From JACCSI01 sp963815285 (GTDB taxonomy: Bacteria > Acidobacteriota > Vicinamibacteria > Vicinamibacterales > UBA2999), in NCBI GenBank assembly GCA_963815285.1, contig CAWFGB010000010.1, forward strand, positions 1 through 64,000: a stretch of DNA of 64,000 nucleotides, in the 5' to 3' direction. Of the stretch, positions 58,337 through 64,000 are shown piece after piece. The notes beneath the pieces are model-generated. The model did no database searches. It had not been told where the DNA came from and saw only the letters and a list, made by a program, of their open reading frames with translations. Within the stretch, counting starts at the first letter, position 1; the number at the start of each line of letters is the position of its first letter. Position numbers and translations under genes: made by a program.

Positions 58337-59350
58337 ATGGGCGACGAACTGGCAGGGTGCCGGGAGCCGGTCGGGTGGGTGAGCAGAAACATCATCGTGC
58401 CCCCCGACATCATCCCTGTTCGCCGCGTTTCCCCGATAACAAAGAAAAAGAGGACAGTCTGCCGGCCACGGCCCGAGGGTGAGCCCATTTGTCGAGCCGG
58501 CGATCGGGAATGGTTCGGTGATCACGTGTTCGTGGAGTGCCAGACGCGCGATGCGCGAGTAGCCCATGGCAGTTCGATGACCGCGCACGCCAGCGGCGTC
58601 ATCGGAATGCTCATTGTGCTGATCGGACAACCCTCGCCGGTCGCCCCCGTTCGCGTGAATTCGCCCTTGCAAATGCCCGCTTTTGTCGCGGTGAGTGGTG
58701 GGGGCGGCTCCGCTGCGCAGTTGATGCTTGCCGCACCCGAGCGGGTGGCAGCGGCCTCGTCACCAGCCGTCGTCGTCAAGACCGAGCCGCCAAAGAAGTT
58801 GTCAACGGTGCCGCCGCCGTCCAGTCCGGTTGCTCCTGATCCGTTGCTTGACAATGAGCAGCAGCAGAACCCCTTTGAAGAGACCCAGATAGAGAGTGAC
58901 GCTGCCCCCAACGATTCGGCCAATACACAGGTTGGCGCTGCCGAAGGCGCGGCGAACGACGGCCTGTCGAATGGTGGCGGCGGAAACGGTGCAGGCACGG
59001 GGGTTGGAGGCGCCAGCGGCGCGGGAGTGGGCGATGGGAGGGCCGGGATCGCCGCGGCTCCGGGACCGTACCGAGTGGGCCAGGGCATCGCGCCGCCGCA
59101 AAAGATCAAACACGTTGCGCCGATCTATCCTACCGGCGCGTTGTCCTCTCGCGCCCTTGGCACGGTCCTCATCGAAGCGGTCGTTGGCGTAGATGGCAAG
59201 ATCCACGACGCAAAAGTCGTCCACTCCATTCCGTCGCTTGATCAGGCAGCGCTCGATGCGGTGCGGCAGTGGGAGTTTACGCCCTCGCGAATCAATGGCG
59301 CCGCGGTCGCAGTGATCATCACCGTTCTGGTCCAGTTCTCCATCTACTAG
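58337..59350 (+). CDS. Energy transducer TonB
   Basis: The ATG follows GGGAGG. An unusually long, charged N-terminal stretch (~80 residues) precedes the membrane anchor (~85-98, ASGVIGMLIVLIG). A Pro/Gly-rich periplasmic spacer (NGGGGNGAGTGVGGASGAGVGDG) leads to the C-terminal TonB domain IKHVAPIYPTGALSSRALGTVLIEAVVGVDGKIHDAKVVHSIPSLDQAALDAVRQWEFTP. Start at GTG 58526 would remove most of the odd N-terminus. No ExbB/ExbD is adjacent. It is followed after 14 bp by the 925-residue protein gene. Confidence 0.9.
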   Translation: MGDELAGCREPVGWVSRNIIVPPDIIPVRRVSPITKKKRTVCRPRPEGEPICRAGDREWFGDHVFVECQTRDARVAHGSSMTAHASGVIGMLIVLIGQPSPVAPVRVNSPLQMPAFVAVSGGGGSAAQLMLAAPERVAAASSPAVVVKTEPPKKLSTVPPPSSPVAPDPLLDNEQQQNPFEETQIESDAAPNDSANTQVGAAEGAANDGLSNGGGGNGAGTGVGGASGAGVGDGRAGIAAAPGPYRVGQGIAPPQKIKHVAPIYPTGALSSRALGTVLIEAVVGVDGKIHDAKVVHSIPSLDQAALDAVRQWEFTPSRINGAAVAVIITVLVQFSIY

Positions 59351-59364
59351 AAGGAGTCGGGGAC

Positions 59365-62142
59365 ATGGAGGTTCGGATCACCCAGGCGGCGCGTTGGCGC
59401 GCGTCGGCGGCGCTGGCACTGTGCCTGCTCGTCGCCGAGGCCGCTGCTCTCGCCTCGAGCGCGGTGAGCGAAAACGTTCCGGTTCCTGGGGGGCTGGCGG
59501 CCCTGGCGCGTGCACTGGACATCGACGCCCCTGACCGCGGACGCTGTCTCGCAGAAATTGTGCGTCTGGTGTACGGCAACGCCACACATGAACGAGCGGA
59601 TCCCGCCTCGCCGTACCGGCGCCTGCTCGGTCACCTCAGTGTCGTCGCATCAACAGCGGGTGGATCGCGCGTGCCGGACCTGGTACCTGTCCCCCTTACC
59701 GCCTCGCTCTGGAGTGGCGCGGTTTTCGGTCGTGTCGTCACCTCTGAGACACTGTTTACCGCGATCCTCTCTGATCCCGAGGCTGCGCTGTTGGCGTATG
59801 GCCTGTCGGCGCTCGACGATGAGACGCTGCAGGTGTTTGCCAGTCACCCGGCGTTGCTCACGGCGTTGTACCAGCGTCACGCCGTTCTGTTCGCCTCGTT
59901 CACGGCGCACCTGCGGGTACGCAACGGGCGCGTGGTGGTGCCCGGGGGTGAGCCAGCCGTGCCGCTCTGGGAGTCAGCGCTCGGCGCGCGTATCAACGAT
60001 CCAGTGACATTCGTCACTGCTCTCTATGCCAGCCCCAAAGGGCGGATCGCATACCTCTACGATGTCATTGGTCATCTCGACGGACCTCGCGCCGCCTTTG
60101 CATTGGGGTTGTGGCTGCCGGACCGGGCCGTACGCCTCGAGCGGTTCAAGGCACTGTCGCAGCTCTCGAGATCCGCAGTGCCTGAATGGCATGCCACGAA
60201 GTTTCCGTTCACGCGTCCGGCGCACGATCTGCTGTCGCTCTTAAACCGCGTGCAGGTGGAGCCCTCCGGCGCTCCTTCGTTTCCTGCGTCCCGTCATCTG
60301 TGGACGGCAGCGATGTCGTGGAAGGGCGACACCGTGGACTATAAGCCGACGTCAACGGCCAATGATGAACCCCTGGATGCGGCGTGGTTGGCGGAGCTCG
60401 CGCTTTCGGAATCTGTTTTCACCCGCCGCGAACTGCTCGATCAGTTTGCCTTTGGCCATCGCGTGTTTGCATCCGCGAAGGATGCGGCGACGCCAGACCT
60501 GATTATCGCTATTGGCAGTTTTCGGCGCGTGCCGATGCTCATGCTGACGCTCGAGCGAATGGGATTGCGTCGGCCGTCGGTGTACGTGGCGCTCGCACGT
60601 CATGCCCAGCGGCTGACCCGCCTTGATCCGATTCAAGAGGATCGAGCGCTGGCGCAATTCCAGGGCGCGGTCGCCGTCCTCGCTCGCATGGTGCGGGTGC
60701 AGGCAATAGATTCGAACGGCGCCGAACAGCTGCTCGAAACGCTGGCCTTGGCATCGGTAGACGCACAACGCGGGTACCTGGGCGGGATTACGTCCTGGCT
60801 GCTGCGTCATGTGCGCCCGATGATTTCCGCGGCTCCAGACACGACGCTTGAAGAGGCGATCGTTCAGGCCCTCGCGGGGCGCAGCCTCCCCCCTGCGCCT
60901 CCGCTGTCGTGGGAGGGGCAGACTTATGTGTTCGATCTCCATGCGAGCGAGGCGACCAGGATTCGTCGATTTCGTCAGCGACGGAGCGTCTCGTCACTCG
61001 ACGCCACCGTCCGCGTGCAGGAACTCGCGACCAGGCTCGCGGCCGGTGCGATTGGATTCGACGCAACCGGCGACACACTCGCCGAAGTCCGGGCCACGCT
61101 CGCCAGACTGCCGAACACGACCAGGATCATTGAGCAGCTGACCCCGCCGTTGCCGCGAACACAGGATGTGGCTCGGGTTCTTTTCGAGGCTGCGGACGCG
61201 CTGACCGCCGACACGCTGTTGTCGTTCGCCTACGCGATCGAGTGGAGCGACCCTCCGGGGCTAGCGCGCCTGGATCGCGATTTGTCTCGTCGCCACGACT
61301 TTGGACTGACCGCTGTCGGGGATGCTCGAGCGCGCACTGCGTGGGCCCTTCCACGTCTCGTCTTTCCGCGCGGTCAGTCATGGCACGTGGCCGGCGCACT
61401 GCTTGGACTGGATGTGGCGTTGGCCCCACTTGAGTTGCGAAAGGTCGGTGCAGCGTCTCAATCCGGCGAGCCGCGGCTCCTGTCGAACCATCGTCACGCG
61501 TTCGTGATAAGCCTAGGGCTGCTGAACGCGTTTGCGCTCCGAGATGCCGACTGGGACGCAGTTGCCCGGGCGGTCGCACGGGGACAGCGCCGGGTCGATG
61601 CGCTGAATTCGGCGCACGAAGAGGCGACTGGCGTGATCGACGAGATCAGGATGGATGGCTGGCGCGCGCGCGCACTCCGCTGGAACCTGGTGCACGCTGC
61701 AGAAAGCGTCCCGGCGTTGTTCTCGCTGACTGAACTGTTGTATTTGGGTGGCGGAGACCAACTCGACGTGCAGGCCTGGGGCATGTCGGGGCTGGAGGCG
61801 TTCGGTTGCCTGTGCACTCTCGTGCCGCCGCCCGGTATCCACACAGCGCTGGTCGGGCGGAATCACCTCGGACTTTTGCCGGTCGCGGTCCCGGATCTCA
61901 ACTTCCGGGTGGCGATCGTGCTCGGCGAGCTGGGCCTGCCGGCGGCGCTTGCCAAACACGTCCTCGGGTCGGCACTCCACGAGTTTCTGAGCGGCGCCCG
62001 CCCATCGCACACCGACGACTGGATGGCGTTGGTTCGTCACGCGCGTGCGGTGTCTCGCGAACGGATCGAGGATTATCTGGCGGCGGTCGCCGCTTCTGAG
62101 GGGCCACTCGTGGAGTTGCCGTCGGCGAGCCGGGTGCCATGA
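59365..62142 (+). CDS. Large secreted protein of unknown function
   Basis: The ATG at 59365 follows AAGGAG. The 925-residue product has a signal peptide (~30 residues, ending AAALASS) and no further membrane helix. It is mostly predicted helical, with an early region of TPR-like character (DRGRCLAEIVRLVYGN, ETLFTAILSDPEAALLAYGLSALDDETLQVFASHP) and a histidine/glycine-poor C-terminal half. I recognise no domain. The 3' end overlaps the VWFA gene (ATGA), so a linked function is likely. Confidence 0.8.
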   Translation: MEVRITQAARWRASAALALCLLVAEAAALASSAVSENVPVPGGLAALARALDIDAPDRGRCLAEIVRLVYGNATHERADPASPYRRLLGHLSVVASTAGGSRVPDLVPVPLTASLWSGAVFGRVVTSETLFTAILSDPEAALLAYGLSALDDETLQVFASHPALLTALYQRHAVLFASFTAHLRVRNGRVVVPGGEPAVPLWESALGARINDPVTFVTALYASPKGRIAYLYDVIGHLDGPRAAFALGLWLPDRAVRLERFKALSQLSRSAVPEWHATKFPFTRPAHDLLSLLNRVQVEPSGAPSFPASRHLWTAAMSWKGDTVDYKPTSTANDEPLDAAWLAELALSESVFTRRELLDQFAFGHRVFASAKDAATPDLIIAIGSFRRVPMLMLTLERMGLRRPSVYVALARHAQRLTRLDPIQEDRALAQFQGAVAVLARMVRVQAIDSNGAEQLLETLALASVDAQRGYLGGITSWLLRHVRPMISAAPDTTLEEAIVQALAGRSLPPAPPLSWEGQTYVFDLHASEATRIRRFRQRRSVSSLDATVRVQELATRLAAGAIGFDATGDTLAEVRATLARLPNTTRIIEQLTPPLPRTQDVARVLFEAADALTADTLLSFAYAIEWSDPPGLARLDRDLSRRHDFGLTAVGDARARTAWALPRLVFPRGQSWHVAGALLGLDVALAPLELRKVGAASQSGEPRLLSNHRHAFVISLGLLNAFALRDADWDAVARAVARGQRRVDALNSAHEEATGVIDEIRMDGWRARALRWNLVHAAESVPALFSLTELLYLGGGDQLDVQAWGMSGLEAFGCLCTLVPPPGIHTALVGRNHLGLLPVAVPDLNFRVAIVLGELGLPAALAKHVLGSALHEFLSGARPSHTDDWMALVRHARAVSRERIEDYLAAVAASEGPLVELPSASRVP

Positions 62143-63338
62143 TGATGCTCCGGCCTGCTGTGTCCCTCGTGGCCGCGATTGCTGCTGCGTGGTCGGTGTG
62201 GTCGTACTCGCTGCAGGCGGGAGGGCACGCCGGCGCAGGGCAATCGCTTGGTTCGCCGGGTGAGGCGGCTTTGCCACAGGTCCGGCTCGTCGCCCCGGCC
62301 GAGGGCGCCTTCGTCACCGGCGTCACCGCTTTACGCGCGCAGGTGGATCCGCCGGCCGCCGCGGCGAGCGTCGCCTTCTTCGTCGACAGCCGCGAAGTGT
62401 GCCGACTTACTAATGCGCCGTTCGAGTGCGAATGGGATGCAGGCGCCACCATCGTGTCGCACCAGGTTCGGCTGGTCGTCAACCTGCGGGCCGGGGGCCG
62501 CGTGGTGCACACGGCTCGCACGGCGAGCGTCTCGTTTGCCGAAACGGTTGATGTCGACGTGGTGCAGGTGACGGTCACGGTGACTGACAGGCGCGGCCAG
62601 TACGTCCGGGGCCTGCCACGTTCGGCCTTCCACGTATTCGAGGATGGCACACCGCAGGCAATCTCACACTTTTATGGCGATGACGCGCCGCTGGAACTCG
62701 TTGTCGCGCTCGATCTGAGCACGAGCATCGCGCCGGCATTGTCGGGCATGAAGCGGGCGGTGTCAGCGTTTTTGACGGCGTTGCCGGCGCGCCACGGCCT
62801 GACGCTCCTGGGTTTCAACGACGAGGTGTTCACGCTGCTGTCCAGGACGGCTGACATCGCGGAACGCGAGGCTGTCGTGAAGACCTTGTCCGCGTGGGGC
62901 ATGACGGCGCTCTATGAAGCCGTCATCGAAGGAGTGGCGATGCTTGGTTCGCGGCCTGGGCGCAAAGCGATGCTCGTCTTCACCGACGGGGAGGATCAAG
63001 GGAGTCACGTGACGGTGGAGGATGTCGAGCAAACCCTGCATTCGAGCGACTCGATTCTCTACATGATTGGGCAGGGTGAGGGCATGGTCAAGCAGCCGTT
63101 GAGGCAGCTGATGGATCGACTCTCGATTCCGACCGGCGGCCGCACGGTCTCGACCACGAGCATCGAGGCGCTGCAGGGCGCGTTCGACGACCTCTTCAAC
63201 GAGATGTCGCACCAGTACGTCCTTGGCTACCAGGCGTCGAGCAGTGCGCCGGATGATCGCTGGCGCGAGATCAAGGTGAAGGTTGACGGCGACTACCGGG
63301 TGCGGGCGCGACAGGGGTACCGCACGGTTCGCAGATAA
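62139..63338 (+). CDS. VWFA-domain protein (acidobacterial VWFA-related, TIGR03436 type)
   Basis: A signal peptide precedes a Pro/Ala-rich Ig-like region (~50-140; VRLVAPAEGAFVTGVTALRAQVDPP, EVCRLTNAPFECEWD). The family lead-in VTVTDRRGQYVRGLPRSAFHVFEDGTPQAISHFYGD follows. The VWFA domain has the MIDAS motif DLSTS (in VVALDLSTSIAPALSGM), KAMLVFTDGEDQGS, and ends YVLGYQAS. It binds protein partners outside the inner membrane, probably the 925-residue protein encoded upstream with a 4-bp overlap. Confidence 0.92.
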   Translation: MMMLRPAVSLVAAIAAAWSVWSYSLQAGGHAGAGQSLGSPGEAALPQVRLVAPAEGAFVTGVTALRAQVDPPAAAASVAFFVDSREVCRLTNAPFECEWDAGATIVSHQVRLVVNLRAGGRVVHTARTASVSFAETVDVDVVQVTVTVTDRRGQYVRGLPRSAFHVFEDGTPQAISHFYGDDAPLELVVALDLSTSIAPALSGMKRAVSAFLTALPARHGLTLLGFNDEVFTLLSRTADIAEREAVVKTLSAWGMTALYEAVIEGVAMLGSRPGRKAMLVFTDGEDQGSHVTVEDVEQTLHSSDSILYMIGQGEGMVKQPLRQLMDRLSIPTGGRTVSTTSIEALQGAFDDLFNEMSHQYVLGYQASSSAPDDRWREIKVKVDGDYRVRARQGYRTVRR

Positions 63339-63410
63339 CGGCCCAGCGTCGCCGCTGTCCCGGCCTTTCCGACCCCGGCCGGCGGTCTTCAGCGGATTTT
63401 TCCAAAGCGC

Positions 63411-63447
63411 TTGACAACACGCCAAGGTTATATAACCATATAGTTAT
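63411..63447 (+). promoter_or_regulatory. Promoter with ArsR-type operator
   Basis: TTGACA (63411-63416) is a consensus -35. ATAACCATATAGTTAT (63432-63447) is a near-perfect 16-bp palindrome (14/16), the common operator form of ArsR-type repressors paired with SRPBCC genes, and overlaps the TA-rich -10 candidate. The spacing to TATAAC (14 bp) is short, so the exact -10 is uncertain. The transcript leader would be very short. Confidence 0.6.
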
Positions 63448-63452
63448 TGAAT

Positions 63453-63836
63453 ATGCCGGGGATGACCTCGAACACGTCTCAGCACCTCGACGCGACCTTT
63501 CTCGCGTTATCCGATCCGACACGTCGCGCCATCCTGGCCCGCCTGGCGCGCGGCGAGGCGGCAGTGAATGAGCTGGCGGAGCCGTTTGCGATCAGCCAGC
63601 CCGCGATCTCCAAGCACCTGAAGATCCTCGAGCGGGCAGGGCTGATCAGCGTGGGGCAGGACGCGCAGCGGCGGCCCCGAAAGCTCGAGGGCAAGGCGCT
63701 TGCTGAGGCGAGCGCGTGGCTCGAGCAGTATCGTGCGATTTGGGAGGCGAGTTTCGAACGCCTCGACGATCTTCTGGCGGAAATGCAGCGCCCGTCTTCG
63801 GCGTCGAAGCGTGCGCGCAAGCGGACAAGACGTTGA
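63453..63836 (+). CDS. ArsR-family transcriptional regulator
   Basis: Start ATG 63453 (or 63462); a TTG at 63447 is inside the operator and unlikely. The ~127-residue protein has the classic ArsR winged helix: FLALSDPTRRAILARLARGEAAVNELAEPFAISQPAISKHLKILERAGLISVGQDAQRRPRKLE. The metal-binding ELCVCDL motif of true arsenic sensors is absent, which puts it in the SdpR/SRPBCC-linked group. A basic C-terminal tail (KRARKRTRR) ends it. The SRPBCC gene begins 26 bp downstream. Confidence 0.92.
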   Translation: MPGMTSNTSQHLDATFLALSDPTRRAILARLARGEAAVNELAEPFAISQPAISKHLKILERAGLISVGQDAQRRPRKLEGKALAEASAWLEQYRAIWEASFERLDDLLAEMQRPSSASKRARKRTRR

Positions 63837-63862
63837 GTCCATGAACGTATAAGGAGAGAACC

Positions 63863-64000
63863 ATGCCAATGACAATTGACAAGGCGCAGGTTACGCTGCC
63901 GAGTGATCGCGAGGTGAAGGTCACGCGATCGTTCAGGGCACCTCGAGCGCTCGTCTATCGGGCGTATACGGAACCGGAGTTGGTTCGCCGCTGGCTGCTC
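63863..64000 (+). CDS. SRPBCC/AHSA1-family protein, cut by the window end
   Basis: The ATG at 63863 follows AAGGAGAG. The 46 visible residues (VKVTRSFRAPRALVYRAYTEPELVRRWLL) are the START-like lead of AHSA1/SRPBCC proteins, with the typical FxAPRxxVYxAYTEPELVxRW pattern. The rest lies outside the window. ArsR-SRPBCC pairs are usual toxin-like or stress modules of unsettled function. Confidence 0.85.
   Translation, partial: MPMTIDKAQVTLPSDREVKVTRSFRAPRALVYRAYTEPELVRRWLL

Overview
This is a GC-rich, gene-dense bacterial window. I infer an Acidobacteriota host, most likely class Vicinamibacteria. The markers are three large FtsX/MacB-type 'ADOP' permeases, two of them paired with PadR regulators, an acidobacterial-type VWFA protein, DUF3455, DUF4139 and DUF2911 proteins, an ECF sigma factor next to a TPR serine/threonine kinase, and a CBM9/DUF5916 outer-membrane protein. 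No rRNA, tRNA, CRISPR array, insertion sequence or prophage was recognised.

Layout. 0.06-5.9 kb (minus strand): an operon of PadR regulator, ADOP permease (frameshifted), small membrane protein, and a membrane-anchored PQQ-type beta-propeller split in a collagen-like linker. 6.1-7.1 kb: a vanadium-haloperoxidase remnant and a DUF3455 protein. 7.2-10.3 kb: ECF sigma factor followed by a transmembrane Ser/Thr kinase with TPRs (frameshifted). 10.7-17.1 kb: ADOP permease, HD-domain protein, then a divergent PadR-ADOP pair. 17.2-25 kb: hybrid histidine kinase, BON protein, methyltransferase, secreted barrel-like protein, TPR protein, alpha/beta hydrolase.

25.4-36.6 kb (plus strand): the most distinctive region. 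Eight tightly packed or overlapping genes encode a glycosidase-glycosyltransferase fusion, two ABC exporters, two hexapeptide acyltransferases, two paralogous glycosyltransferase-like proteins and a GT4 glycosyltransferase. A sigma-54-like promoter candidate lies in front. I read it as a glycan or glycoconjugate synthesis, acetylation and export operon of unknown product. An outer-membrane CBM9/DUF5916 protein follows.

39-49 kb: housekeeping and accessory enzymes, a CheR plus coiled-coil hybrid histidine kinase pair, a sigma/anti-sigma pair with a DUF4139 protein, and a serine hydrolase. 49.6-64 kb: a patatin-type Vd autotransporter, a second haloperoxidase remnant, a two-subunit molybdenum hydroxylase, DUF2911, a secreted SurE, a small secreted protein and a GNAT. 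A TonB / 925-residue unknown secreted protein / VWFA operon and an ArsR-SRPBCC pair (cut by the window end) close the window.

Two window-wide observations matter. At least five otherwise well-conserved genes are broken by single-base indels, so either the assembly has residual indel errors or the genes are decaying. Arrays of a 7-bp unit (CAGGCYY) sit just beyond the 3' ends of three unrelated genes.
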